Of a stretch of DNA of 64,000 nucleotides, positions 9,301-17,193 are shown one piece after another. The position numbers were made by a program, and so were the translations under genes. Position 1 is the stretch's first letter. Each line of letters begins with the position of its first letter. The DNA is taken from the NCBI GenBank assembly GCA_024230435.1, contig JAAERL010000441.1, forward strand, positions 1-64,000. Direction: 5' to 3'. The notes beneath the pieces are model-generated. The model saw only the letters and a list, made by a program, of their open reading frames with translations, was not told the origin of the DNA and did not search any database. Source of the stretch: Desulfobacteraceae bacterium (GTDB taxonomy: Bacteria > Desulfobacterota > Desulfobacteria > Desulfobacterales > Desulfosarcinaceae).

Positions 9301-9491
9301 TAGGTTTTTGCGGCCCAGTCCGCGCCGGATGAAATCCCATCGGGATTTGAGGACACAACTACTACGCGGTAGCCTGATTGTGTTAACGCCTGGCATGCCC
9401 TTGCTGCGCCCTGGTCGCATTCACCAGATTGACCTATCGATGTTGGGCCTGAGCCGATCAATAAAACCGTCTTATTTTCTGAGGCTGACAT
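6309..9491 (-). CDS. Divergent carbamoyl-phosphate synthase large-chain-like protein
   Basis: The 1060-residue protein has the full CarB layout. It contains a first ATP-grasp half (GSGPTSIGQSGECDQG), a CarB-type middle segment (KWPVWDF), a second ATP-grasp half (GSGPHRIGQGSECDFG) and a C-terminal MGS-like allosteric domain starting near VLITVTDEDKQSM. The start is backed by AAAGGAG. In both halves the ligand motif (E-x-NPR in CarB) is changed: LAVHPR at about 295-300 in the first half, and LDAEYG in the second. The Gln of NVQFA is Arg in both halves. The usual Gly-rich loops are also missing. No small subunit (carA) is adjacent. I therefore avoid the name carB; it may be a regulatory or repurposed paralogue. 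Confidence 0.8.
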   Translation of the reverse strand: MSASENKTVLLIGSGPTSIGQSGECDQGAARACQALTQSGYRVVVVSSNPDGISSGADWAAKTYLEPLTQEIVSEIISKERPQGLLAGFGGRAGLDLAVKLHHNFVLAKHQVALWGTPAENLACLLDRDALQAALAKIDISAPAQLQITSDKEALDHAKTLGYPVVLRCDDPDLIPDGILVFNQEELIKTITPIKGEPSCNLTMELCLRDWRQIELEILRDCKGQIKLAAAVEYMDSAGIHPGDSIAVCPAQTLTAKFLDQLFEKAKTVAEFLNIIGNATIRLAYCHRQDNILILAVHPRYTRTSAFAGRMMGIVIEDIICKLSAGQSVSQACKPNLDKTGVLSQDAPIGVKWPVWDFTSLAQVQDRLGPKMQASGHAFGIGANFAQALQKAARSATPHLKGAGLAYRPADQSKGKLLNLISSANSKRMLYILEAFRQNIDTDTVSKTARMHSWFIKQVQELADIEKLLQSHDPKQPDTELLVRAKSAGFTIFRLAQLTGESVRKLKHIFDTIDCCRNWKPLKTSNIPDGKIVYGVDAKQAPKKPEPNGSKILILGSGPHRIGQGSECDFGVFEAAAVCEQLGHKALVVNDNLTSVTTGMAIKGNVFIDPLCIQDILEIIDHEKPSGVLPQFSGPLNQHLINTLEEHGVQILGSPAESRKLLANRVALWDCIRDLGIVQPTAVKVQSTEEAMKKAQEIGFPLILRSCQPRENSINLVTDATRFKELLLTIRINADEPLILEQFLEYAIEAQAEVLCDGKHARVAAILEHIELAGVNATDSALVIPPYSLSPRHIETMSEYAEKIAVSTGITGLLNVRFAIYRDSVYVLDAEYGICRNLGLVTRSAHIPIARMATQLILGHCLADLKISTAALPYFFIRSAVFAFHVFPETDPLLGADTRATGEVAAFGDSYGMAYYKALDAAGYRLPTDGAVLITVTDEDKQSMIEPARVFQEMGFKLMSTKGTQALLANHGINSKMVRKLGFARPDLLDEIKNGRVQLVINTSSAGQSQIDDSYIRKAAIRYRIANITTPASAVAVAKGIAARKKGFPSLKALQDYAAK

Positions 9492-9620
9492 TTGCTCTCC
9501 TTTATTACAACTGTTTGGAATATTGTATAAAGTTCGAAATTAGCTCCTGTCACGCTGAAAATCAAGAAATTTGATTGACACAGTGAGGGTGATAAGAATT
9601 CTGAATTCAAACATGTTTTT

Positions 9621-9635
9621 CTATCAAAAGGATAG
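9621..9635. promoter_or_regulatory. Palindrome CTATCAAAAGGATAG (candidate activator site, tad operon)
   Basis: Five-base arms CTATC/GATAG surround five bases. The same site (CTATCAAAATGATAG) occurs at 21670-21684. In both places it starts exactly 351 bp before the sigma-54 promoter. Distance and symmetry fit an enhancer-type binding site, but the binding protein is unknown. Confidence 0.5.
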
Positions 9636-9971
9636 TACCGCAACATGGGTGTCGATCACGTTCACTTTTTTAAGGAATTTACTGCCAAGATGGTAACCGG
9701 TTACCCAGAATGTGGTACTTTTTTTCCATATATTTTTTTGAAAAATTAAAAACAATTTTCAGAAAATCATGATTGGAAAGTTTCAGGGCCTAAAAAAAAG
9801 AAGGCTTGTGAGTTTAAGCCGAGGAGAAGGCTGAGCCATATCATAGCTAAAAATAGCTATTAATAATGGATTGTTGAAAAGTTCTTATGAAATTATGAAT
9901 CCGCTGCTGGCCACATTTTCATTCCAGCAGTTTAATGAATAACCGGACAAAAGCTATGTTGGCAGTAAATG

Positions 9972-9987
9972 TGGCATCGGCCTTGCA
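9972..9987 (+). promoter_or_regulatory. Sigma-54 promoter of the tad operon
   Basis: TGGCATCGGCCTTGCA matches the sigma-54 -24/-12 consensus TGGCAC-N5-TTGCA, with GG and GC exactly ten bases apart. It lies 122 bp before the flp start codon, so the predicted leader is about 110 nt. The identical 16 bases occur at 22021-22036 before the duplicated secretin gene. Confidence 0.85.
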
Positions 9988-10109
9988 GTAGTCTTGCTCA
10001 TTCTTGATTACCATTTTTGTCTTTTTAAAAAAGGAGGTGATGTCTTTTAGGGGGGTGTTTTTAATGCCAATAGGGATAATTGTTTGTAACCAAAAAAAAG
10101 GAGAAAAAA

Positions 10110-10286
10110 ATGAAAAAATTAATTGCTTTATTTAAAGATGAAGAAGGTGCAAGTGCTGTTGAATATGGAATTATGGTGGCGCTTATTGCCGGAGTAATCA
10201 TCGCTACCGTTGGTTTTCTAGGCGGAGACGTAAATGACGCATTCACTACTGTTGAAACCAATATCGATGGTGTTGCAGGGGGTTGA
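10110..10286 (+). CDS. flp: Flp-type major pilin
   Basis: ATG 10110 follows AAGGAG by six bases and gives a 58-residue prepilin; an in-frame upstream extension has no ribosome site. The short charged leader MKKLIALFKDEEG is followed by ASAVEYGIMVALIAGVIIA. Cleavage after Gly13 would place Glu at position 5 of the mature pilin, the Flp rule, and the VEYG motif is present. The hydrophobic helix and short polar tail are typical. It is the first gene of the Tad operon and the predicted subunit of an adhesive fibre. The downstream gap may let flp be expressed more strongly than the rest. Confidence 0.93.
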   Translation: MKKLIALFKDEEGASAVEYGIMVALIAGVIIATVGFLGGDVNDAFTTVETNIDGVAGG

Positions 10287-10757
10287 TTGCCTTTCGGCCA
10301 GTTTGTAATGGAGTTCATTTTGCCTTAATTTGTATAAATAAAGCTGCTGATAATAGCGCTATCAAACTATACTTTGTTGAAAAAACTAATCTTGTTTCTG
10401 CTTCACTTACTGCTTCTCTTACTGCTTTAGTTTCTATTTTTTTTTAGAACTCAATTCAATCCGGCAAAAGGTATTGCCTGCAGGTAATCAGGCGAATACT
10501 CTATACTGAGGGTGGTGGAAGATGCGAATATACCACTTTTGTTTGTCCTTGAATTCGTTTGCGTTATGTTGTGTCAATGTATACAGACAATACGTCTGTA
10601 CCCACTGGCGCGCCTTGAAAACGAATCCAAATCCGGTGCAATAACTGTATATTGGCATTTTCCAAAACCCTAAAAATTAGCGATGACGGGCCAATCGTCT
10701 GCAAATGATAATTTTTCTGGTGTTGGCAGTTTAAAAAAGCAATAAGGGGGCCGGATT
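10287..10757. other. 471-bp gap between flp and tadV
   Basis: No gene is seen. About 140 bp of it (10526-10663) is a copy of the MITE-like repeat family described below. The first 200 bp are AT-rich, with short near-repeats of CTGCTTCACTTACTGCTTCT. No clear terminator after flp could be recognised. Confidence 0.6.
10526..10663 (+). repeat. MITE-like repeat, copy 1
   Basis: The ends GAATATACCACTTTTG and GTATATTGGCATTTTCC carry ATATAC/GTATAT inverted arms. The interior contains TGCGTTATG and GGCGCGCCTTGAAAACGAA, shared with the copies at 35756-35927 and (inverted) 50101-50263. A small ACAGAC/GTCTGT hairpin lies in the centre. The outer AGGCGATT end is degenerate here. Confidence 0.6.
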
Positions 10758-11306
10758 ATGAATCCGTTTCAGGACATTGTTTTCTTAAAAGCGTTATTAG
10801 TTGTTCTATTGGCGGCTGCAATAATTGATTTGCATACTTATAAAATACCCAACCTAATTACGCTGCCTGCTGTCTCAGGGGCGCTAATCTACTATTATGG
10901 TCAGCATGGATTGGCCGGATTGCTTTTCAGTTTATCCGGCCTGGGCATCGGATTATTGCTTTTGATAATTCCTTACATGATGGGAGGGCTTGGCGGAGGC
11001 GATGTCAAACTTTTGGGCGTGGCCGGTGCATTTCTAGGGGCCAGGGCTGTGGTTGCCGCTTTTTTGTATATCGCCATTATCGGCGGAATTTATGCCGTTT
11101 TTTTTGTTCTGCTGCATCGTAATCAGTTTCAAGGTTTTTTTAAAAATATGAAAGTTTCGTTCTACGAATTTGTTCTCACGCGTAAAATTCCACCCGGCGC
11201 TGGCGCACTATGCACAGGTCAGCCTAAACTCAAGTATGGCCTGGCCATTTCATTGGGTACCGGGTTGTATATAATTGTCCAGGCAAATGGCTTAAAAATT
11301 TTATAA
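10758..11306 (+). CDS. tadV: Type IV prepilin peptidase TadV/CpaA
   Basis: The 182-residue polytopic membrane protein belongs to the peptidase A24 family. The two catalytic aspartates are visible: Asp24 in IIDLHTYKIPN and Asp82 in GGLGGGDVKLL. It would cleave the Flp, TadE and possibly TadG leaders at the cytoplasmic face of the membrane. It lacks the N-terminal methyltransferase domain of PilD, as usual for TadV. Start ATG 10758 follows a G-rich AAGGGGG site. It is the second gene of the Tad operon and is followed by rcpC after 16 bases. Confidence 0.9.
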   Translation: MNPFQDIVFLKALLVVLLAAAIIDLHTYKIPNLITLPAVSGALIYYYGQHGLAGLLFSLSGLGIGLLLLIIPYMMGGLGGGDVKLLGVAGAFLGARAVVAAFLYIAIIGGIYAVFFVLLHRNQFQGFFKNMKVSFYEFVLTRKIPPGAGALCTGQPKLKYGLAISLGTGLYIIVQANGLKIL

Positions 11307-11322
11307 AGCAAGGAGACATCTC

Positions 11323-12144
11323 ATGAAAAAATGGAAGACGATATTGCCAGTTGTGCTTTCTCTTGCCATTGCAGCATCGGGCAGTCTTTTTCTCTACCGA
11401 TATATTAAAGAGAAAACCGCACCGCCTCAAGTTATTAAAGTACAATCAAATGCGGTGCCTATTGCGGTGGCGGCTGTGGATTTGGCCTGGGGCACAAAGC
11501 TTACTGCCGGTATGATGAAAACGGCGCCCTTTTTCCAAGAGAGCCTTCCTGAAGGTTTTAGCACCGATATTGCGGCTCTGAAGGATCGTGTATTGATTGT
11601 TCCTTTAAAAAGGGGCGAACCTATTGTCGAGCATCGTCTGGCGCCTTTGGATATCAAGACCGGCGGTGTGTCGGCAATCCTGACGCCCGGTAAACGCGCT
11701 ATCGCAGTCAAGGGGGATAAGGTGATCGGCATCTCGGGCTTTATCAATCCGGGTAATCGTGTGGATGTGCTTGTTACGATGAAAGATCCTCGCAGCAAAA
11801 TAGATAAGACAAAAACCGTGCTGGGCAATGTTCTTGTGTTGGCCACCGGCACCCAGTTCGTGAAAAATGAAAAGGGTGAACCTGCTCCTGTGGATGTCTA
11901 CACACTGGAAGTAACACCGGACGAAGGAGAAAAGCTGGCTTTGGCTGCCAGCGAGGGCAAATTGCAGTTCGCTTTGCGGAATCTGATAGACTCTGAAAAG
12001 GTTTTGACCCAAGGGGCAACCGTGGCCAAGACGCTGGCTTCATTGACAGCTAAGCCAAAACCGGTGAAAAGGGGCGGTCCAGTAAAAGTTACCGTTGAGG
12101 TTATAAGGGGAAGTACTACTCAGCGGACAAGGGTCAAATACTAA
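11323..12144 (+). CDS. rcpC: Tad pilus assembly protein RcpC/CpaB
   Basis: The 273-residue protein has one N-terminal membrane helix and then an SAF-type domain. AVDLAWGTKLTAGMMK is followed by the KRGEPIVEHRLAP segment and the C-terminal region SEKVLTQGATVAKTL. CpaB/RcpC proteins sit in the periplasm with the secretin and may bind peptidoglycan. AAGGAG precedes the ATG. A 24-codon stump matching the last part of this gene survives at 22090-22161 in the duplicated locus, which shows that the duplication once included it. Confidence 0.9.
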   Translation: MKKWKTILPVVLSLAIAASGSLFLYRYIKEKTAPPQVIKVQSNAVPIAVAAVDLAWGTKLTAGMMKTAPFFQESLPEGFSTDIAALKDRVLIVPLKRGEPIVEHRLAPLDIKTGGVSAILTPGKRAIAVKGDKVIGISGFINPGNRVDVLVTMKDPRSKIDKTKTVLGNVLVLATGTQFVKNEKGEPAPVDVYTLEVTPDEGEKLALAASEGKLQFALRNLIDSEKVLTQGATVAKTLASLTAKPKPVKRGGPVKVTVEVIRGSTTQRTRVKY

Positions 12145-12170
12145 CATTTCCCAGTCAGGAAGGATATGTT

Positions 12171-13619
12171 ATGGGTTCAAGCAATTACATTAAATTAAGC
12201 AATACCGCTATTATTTTGTCTATCGTTTTGTCCCTGACGATTCTAGCCTCCAATTCGTCCGCAGGGCAGACAGTAACTCCTAAAAAAGTAAAACTCGTTG
12301 TGGGTAAATCCATGGTGTTGCAAAGTCCGGTTGCAGTTAAGCGGATTTCCGTAGCTGCGCCGGAAATTGCCGATATTGTGCTTTTATCCCGGAGCGAAGT
12401 CTATGTCACAGGAAAAGCGGCCGGCAGCACCAACTTGACGTTATGGAAAAACGGTTCGGTCTCGGCAATTTACGATCTTGAAGTGGCCTATGATATCTCC
12501 GGCTTAAAACAACAGGTGTACGAGTTGCTGCCTGACGAGCGCGAACTGCAAATTATCGGTACCCACGATAGCATTACATTATCGGGCAAAATTTCAAATA
12601 CGGCCAGCATGACCAATTTATTGTCCCTGGCCCGCGCCTATGCGCCCGAAGGCAAGATCAATAATTTGGTGACAGTGGGCGGTGTTCACCAGGTCATGTT
12701 GGAGGTTCGTGTGGCGGAAATGGATCGATCTACAACCAAAGAACTCGGAATCAATTTCAACTATTTTATTGACGAAGGCCGTTTTGGAGCAAGTGTGCTG
12801 GCAGGGCTCAGTTCCTTTGTTTTTCCTGAATTTAACAGCGATACCGGTAATTGGATTTTCGATTTGCCTGCTTCTTCATCAGTTAACGCCCTTTTTCGTT
12901 TCCAGCAAAACGGTACTACCTGGACAGGTCTTCTCGATGCTCTCAAGCAGGACGGTCTGGTGAAAATTTTGGCCGAACCTAACCTGATTGCCATGAGCGG
13001 GCAGGAAGCCGATTTTCTTGCAGGAGGTGAGTTTCCAGTGCCGGTGCCCCAGCAAGATGGCGCGGTCACAATCGCCTATAAGCGCTTTGGGGTTGGATTG
13101 ACATTCAAACCCACAGTGTTGAGCAATAAAAAGATAAGTATCCGGGTGGAGCCGGAAGTTTCGGAACTTGATTTTTCTACCGCTGTGCAGTTCTCCGGTT
13201 ATGTGGTTCCAGGGCTTTCCACCCGAAAGGCTGAGACCACAATTGAACTGGGCGATGGTCAGAGTTTTGCCATTGCCGGTCTTTTAAAAGAGACGGTTCG
13301 TGATGCCGTGCAAAAATTTCCCTTATTGGGTGATATCCCAATTATTGGAATGCTTTTCAGAAGCAGTTCATTTCAGAAAAATGAAACCGAGCTTGTGATC
13401 ATCGTTACGCCTCGCTTAGTTCAGCCTGTGGACGGTTCCAAGTTAACTGTGCCGACTGATGGCTATATTGAGCCAAATGATGCCGAGTTCTACCTCATGG
13501 GATTCATGGAAGGCATCCGAAAAAAACAAGAGGATACACCTGTGGGGCAAATGGAAGGGCCACTTGGCCATTCTTTAGCGTTAATCAACGAATCGACCGG
13601 GCCGGAAGCAATGCCATGA
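12171..13619 (+). CDS. rcpA: Tad secretin RcpA/CpaC (copy 1)
   Basis: The 482-residue protein has a signal peptide ending near NSSAGQ, then the pilus-secretin N-domain (LVVGKSMVLQSPVAVKRISV), a short ring domain and the C-terminal secretin domain with VPGLSTRKAETTIELGDGQS and FPLLGDIPIIGMLFRS. It would form the outer-membrane pore for the Flp fibre. AGGAAGGA precedes the ATG. A close paralogue lies at 22278-23738; 88 bp (12303-12390) are identical between them. It is followed by the small lipoprotein gene. Confidence 0.93.
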   Translation: MGSSNYIKLSNTAIILSIVLSLTILASNSSAGQTVTPKKVKLVVGKSMVLQSPVAVKRISVAAPEIADIVLLSRSEVYVTGKAAGSTNLTLWKNGSVSAIYDLEVAYDISGLKQQVYELLPDERELQIIGTHDSITLSGKISNTASMTNLLSLARAYAPEGKINNLVTVGGVHQVMLEVRVAEMDRSTTKELGINFNYFIDEGRFGASVLAGLSSFVFPEFNSDTGNWIFDLPASSSVNALFRFQQNGTTWTGLLDALKQDGLVKILAEPNLIAMSGQEADFLAGGEFPVPVPQQDGAVTIAYKRFGVGLTFKPTVLSNKKISIRVEPEVSELDFSTAVQFSGYVVPGLSTRKAETTIELGDGQSFAIAGLLKETVRDAVQKFPLLGDIPIIGMLFRSSSFQKNETELVIIVTPRLVQPVDGSKLTVPTDGYIEPNDAEFYLMGFMEGIRKKQEDTPVGQMEGPLGHSLALINESTGPEAMP

Positions 13620-13731
13620 TATGGGTTTTTTCGCCAGTGGCGGGTTTTGATGCCAACGCCACGCTGATTTTTTAATGAAAATATGGCTTTGGGTCCGTCA
13701 TTTGAAAGTCGATCCGGCCAAGGAGGATACC

Positions 13732-13974
13732 ATGCTCAAAAAATTGTTTGCTCTGGCAAGTATAACAGCCTTTGTCATTATGGCGACCGGTTGCACCGGC
13801 ACCCCAAAGCTTAAGCGGCAGTGGGGAAAATCCGTAAAGACAGCCAAACAGCTCCAGATTATCAACCCAGAGGCGCAAAAGGCAACGATACAGCCGCCGG
13901 AGATGGAAGGCCGCGCCGCCGGTTATGCCGGTGAAAGCTATCAGCAGAGCTTTAAACAAGTTACGGCAAAATAA
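13732..13974 (+). CDS. Small Tad-locus lipoprotein (copy 1)
   Basis: AAGGAGG at 13720-13726 selects ATG 13732; a longer frame exists upstream but has no ribosome site. The 80-residue product has a signal segment with lipobox MATGC and a short mature part. WGKSVKTAKQLQIINPEA and a C-terminal GESYQQSFKQ resemble short unnamed lipoproteins found in other tad loci. No enzymatic motif is present. It is duplicated at 23884-24126 with most positions conserved and always follows the secretin here. It may be a pilotin-like partner of the secretin, an inference from position only. Confidence 0.8.
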   Translation: MLKKLFALASITAFVIMATGCTGTPKLKRQWGKSVKTAKQLQIINPEAQKATIQPPEMEGRAAGYAGESYQQSFKQVTAK

Positions 13975-14030
13975 CGTGATTATTTGATCGGGACTTGCGG
14001 CAAGACCAAAAGTGGTTCTCAGGAGTAATT

Positions 14031-14489
14031 ATGAAAGCGATTGTCAAGAAGATAAAAACAAACAATACCGAGCAAGGCGGAGCGGCCGTTGAATTCGCCC
14101 TTGTTTTGCCGTTGCTGGTAGTCCTGGTTTTCGGCATCGTAGAATTCAGCATCTTGTTTTACAATAAGGCCATTATCACTAACGCCGGCCGGGAAGGCGC
14201 ACGGGCGGGAATTGTTTACGATTTTCCGGACAGACCCAATGATGCGGCTATCACAAATGTTGTAACCGCGTATTGCAATAGTCAGCTGATTACTTTCGGT
14301 GATATCACCCAAACACCATCTGTCACTGTCGCGAGGTCCGGTGCGGGAACCGGCTCGGATTTGAGCGTAACGGTTGGCTATGACTATGACTTTCTGGTAA
14401 TGCCAAATTTTCTGCGGGTGTTTTTCTCGAATACGGACATCTCTGACAGGATCAGGATCGAAGCTACGGCAGTGATGCGTTTAGAGTAA
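14031..14489 (+). CDS. tadE: TadE-family pseudopilin
   Basis: ATG 14031 follows CAGGAG; the frame is open upstream but without a start site. The 152-residue protein has a short charged leader and then EQGGAAVEFALVLPLLVVLVFGIVEF, the TadE pseudopilin motif with a Glu at position 5 after the Gly cleavage site. The mature part is a single helix with a polar periplasmic tail. It should be processed by TadV and help to start pilus assembly. It precedes tadG with a 10-base gap. Confidence 0.88.
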   Translation: MKAIVKKIKTNNTEQGGAAVEFALVLPLLVVLVFGIVEFSILFYNKAIITNAGREGARAGIVYDFPDRPNDAAITNVVTAYCNSQLITFGDITQTPSVTVARSGAGTGSDLSVTVGYDYDFLVMPNFLRVFFSNTDISDRIRIEATAVMRLE

Positions 14490-14499
14490 TTAAGGAATA

Positions 14500-15930
14500 A
14501 TGAATATGGAAAACAATCGTAGAAGAGACAATTTTAAGGTCTTGGAAGATGCCAATATGCCGTTATTGCGCCTGATTTGGATTCATTTTCAACAAGCTAA
14601 GATGGGTGCATACTCATTGCCTGTGCATATTGACGCAACACAGAAAATGAATTTAAGGACAAGCATGAGTGGTATATTGGCATTTTCCAAGACCCTTAAG
14701 GAACAAAAAGGAGTTACTGCGGTTGTATTTGCCTTAATGCTGTTTGTCTTTATCGGTATGGCTGCCCTGGCTATTGATTTGAATCATTTATATGTTGTCA
14801 GAAACGAGCTGCAAACTGCAGCAGATGCCGGAGCCTTGGCCGGGGCCCGCGTGTTGTACAATAACGACGGGACTAACGTTAACACCGGGGCCAACCAGGC
14901 CGGCCATGACGCAGCCGAGAACAACACCAGTGAAAATGTCTCAGCCGAAGTTCAATGGAACGGCAGCAATGCTTCGGATGATGTCCAGCGCGGGCACTGG
15001 CAGTTTTCCACCGGAACATTTACACCAAATGACGCCACGGCTCCCGTTGATCTTTGGAACGTTTCAACCGGAGAACTGGACGCTAATGTTAACTTTATCA
15101 ATGCGGTACGGGTGACGGCAAGACGCAATGCCACCCCAGCCACATCGTTTTTCGCAAGAATATTCGGTTTTGACAACTTTCAAATGCAGGCCAGTGCGGT
15201 GGCTTATATCGGTTTTGCGGGTTCATTGACAGATGATGAGGTGGATCAGCCTATTGCCATCTGCATGGAGAGTCTTCTTAATGCAGGAAAGTATAATTGC
15301 AACATCGGGCGTATGATCAATTCAGGTCAAAATCAAGCCACTAATGAAACCGGAGGCTGGACCAGTTTTAATCAGGACAATGATCCTTGCTCAGGCGGAA
15401 CAAACGCCCAGGAAGTTAGAAGTTTAGTCTGCGCCGGCGGAAATTCGCAAATGATTCAGCTTGGTCAGCCCATGGCCACCAACGGCGGCCAGATCCAGAG
15501 TGCGTTCAACCAACTGCTCAGTTGTTGGCAAACTGAAAGCGAAGGCGGCGCCGAACCCTGGAATCTAACCCTTCCGGTTGTTACCTGTCCAGGTAATAAT
15601 GTGGGTACTTGTGAGGAGGTGGTTGGGGCCGTCAATTTAAATGTCATCTGGATAACCGGGGCGGGCGAAGATCCTGGTTATAACAATGCTCCCACACAAA
15701 TGGGTGGATTGAACGATATAGAAGCATGGAGCAACAGCAGCCTCGACGGTTCGGTGCGCTGGGCTAGTTTTGTAAGCCATTTCAGTCTTAAAAACCAGGA
15801 CGGGTCGGATGCCCCCTACGCCAAAAAATCGATCTATTTTCTACCAGACTGCAAAGTGCATATTCCTACAGGTATCAGCGGTGGGAGAAACTTCGGTATA
15901 TTGGCCAAGATACCGGTCCTTGTGAACTAA
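14500..15930 (+). CDS. tadG: TadG-like pilus assembly protein with repeat-derived N-terminus
   Basis: The body shows the TadG pattern: EQKGVTAVVFALMLFVFIGM, then AIDLNHLYVVRNELQTAADAGALAGA, an N-terminal helix followed by the Tad-type periplasmic region, and a Cys-containing C-terminal domain. The frame is open from ATG 14500, giving 476 residues. The first 55 or so codons have no TadG character and overlap a MITE-like repeat copy (14553-14690). A better ribosome site (AAGGAC) precedes ATG 14665, which gives 421 residues starting MSGILAFSKTL. The true start may be either. Position in the operon supports the assignment. Confidence 0.82.
   Translation: MNMENNRRRDNFKVLEDANMPLLRLIWIHFQQAKMGAYSLPVHIDATQKMNLRTSMSGILAFSKTLKEQKGVTAVVFALMLFVFIGMAALAIDLNHLYVVRNELQTAADAGALAGARVLYNNDGTNVNTGANQAGHDAAENNTSENVSAEVQWNGSNASDDVQRGHWQFSTGTFTPNDATAPVDLWNVSTGELDANVNFINAVRVTARRNATPATSFFARIFGFDNFQMQASAVAYIGFAGSLTDDEVDQPIAICMESLLNAGKYNCNIGRMINSGQNQATNETGGWTSFNQDNDPCSGGTNAQEVRSLVCAGGNSQMIQLGQPMATNGGQIQSAFNQLLSCWQTESEGGAEPWNLTLPVVTCPGNNVGTCEEVVGAVNLNVIWITGAGEDPGYNNAPTQMGGLNDIEAWSNSSLDGSVRWASFVSHFSLKNQDGSDAPYAKKSIYFLPDCKVHIPTGISGGRNFGILAKIPVLVN
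14553..14690 (+). repeat. MITE-like repeat, copy 2 (inside tadG 5' end)
   Basis: GCCGTTATTGCGCC, GATTTGGATTCATTTTCAA and GTGCATACTCATTGCC align with 50114-50182, and GTATATTGGCATTTTCCAA (14672-14690) is identical to 10647-10665. The copy stays open in the tadG frame. Confidence 0.6.
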
Positions 15931-15967
15931 CCGGTGTGAGCGATGAACCGGGGACGGGAGAACCATC

Positions 15968-17122
15968 ATGGAAGAACAAAATTTAAAAGTGAGAGTAGAG
16001 CTTGCCGAGTCTTCTTTAAAAGAAGAGATGACGCGTTTGGTAAAAGCGTCCGGCGGCTTCACAGTTCTCGAAGCACAGGCCCGGGAAAAACCGGATTTGA
16101 TAGTCGCTCAGATCAATTCAGACCTGGAAGCATCAAAACATCGAATTCAGGCTTGCTTGTCCTCCCCATCTGTTAGTGAAGTATTTTTGATCGCGCCTGA
16201 TACCAACTCTCAAATACTGTTGTGGGCCATGCGTAACGGAATCCAGGAGGTATTTACACCTGCGTTCAAGGCCGGGGAGCTACAGCAGGCCCTGGAAAGA
16301 TTTAAGGGCCGGGCCAAAAAAAACGCCGTTGGCAAAATAAACGCTTACGGGCAAATAATCAGCATTGCCGGCGGCAAGGGCGGTGTGGGAGCCACCACTG
16401 TGGCCGTCAATCTGGCGGTCGCGTTGGGCCGGGCTCATAAAAATGCTTCCGTAGCTTTGCTGGATATGAACACCCTTTTTGGGGAAATTCCTCTTTTTCT
16501 GGAGATCAAACCGCAATTTCACTGGGGGGATCTTACCAAAGATATCAATCGGCTCGATGAGACATTTTTGATGAATATCCTTTCACAGCACAGCTCCGGT
16601 GTGCATGTGCTGTCATCGCCCGGACACCTTAACGGCCATCGACGCCCGACTCCGGAAATTATGCACCAGCTTCTGGAATTAATGAAGAGAATCTTTGATT
16701 ATGTGGTCATCGATTTTGGCCAAACAGCCAACGATACCGCTTTGAAAACCTTTGCACTGTCGACCCATTTGCTGCTCGTTGCTACTGCCAGCCTTCCCTG
16801 TCTGGCAAACGCCAATAAATTACTGCACTCGCTGGTAGATCTGGGCTTTGTAGAAAATGAGCGAACAAAAATTATCCTCAACCGTTACACCAAAAGCGGG
16901 GACATATCTGTCAAGGATGCCCGGGTTGGCCTGGGCCGCGAAATTTTCTGGATGATTCCCAACGATTACACTACGACAATGGCTGCCATCAACCAGGGCA
17001 AACCGCTGGCCATGGTAGCCCCGAAGTCTAAAGTGGCCCGCAATTTTAACGAGCTTGCCGTTACGTTAATGCCGGTTGAAGAAAAACCGGTGAAAAAGTC
17101 CTGGCGTCTTTTTGGTTCCTGA
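15968..17122 (+). CDS. tadZ: Tad localisation ATPase TadZ/CpaE
   Basis: The 384-residue protein has an N-terminal receiver-like domain (about 1-115) without a clear phospho-acceptor set. A ParA/MinD-type ATPase domain follows, starting at ISIAGGKGGVGATTVAVNLA (deviant Walker A KGGVGATT, about residues 137-144). TadZ proteins place the Tad machine at its site in the cell. A GGGAG site precedes the ATG. It lies between tadG and tadA, as in many tad operons. Length is normal. Confidence 0.9.
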   Translation: MEEQNLKVRVELAESSLKEEMTRLVKASGGFTVLEAQAREKPDLIVAQINSDLEASKHRIQACLSSPSVSEVFLIAPDTNSQILLWAMRNGIQEVFTPAFKAGELQQALERFKGRAKKNAVGKINAYGQIISIAGGKGGVGATTVAVNLAVALGRAHKNASVALLDMNTLFGEIPLFLEIKPQFHWGDLTKDINRLDETFLMNILSQHSSGVHVLSSPGHLNGHRRPTPEIMHQLLELMKRIFDYVVIDFGQTANDTALKTFALSTHLLLVATASLPCLANANKLLHSLVDLGFVENERTKIILNRYTKSGDISVKDARVGLGREIFWMIPNDYTTTMAAINQGKPLAMVAPKSKVARNFNELAVTLMPVEEKPVKKSWRLFGS

Positions 17123-17193
17123 AACAGGTGCAATCCCTGCGCTTTGCCAATCATTGCGCCGGACGGTGTTGATCATTAAATAAGGAGCAAACA

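Larger units (their letters stand above)
9492..10109 (+). promoter_or_regulatory. 618-bp control region upstream of flp
   Basis: No gene is visible. The first part is the CarB-like gene's leader on the minus strand, including AATCAA/TTGATT arms at 9559-9575. The rest is the tad control region: a CTATC-N5-GATAG palindrome at 9621-9635, a block TTACCCAGAATGTGGTACTT at 9701-9720, and a sigma-54 promoter at 9972-9987. Most of 9621 to about 10060 has a recognisable diverged copy at 21670 to about 22090 in front of the duplicated secretin, with the palindrome-to-promoter distance conserved. Confidence 0.7.
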
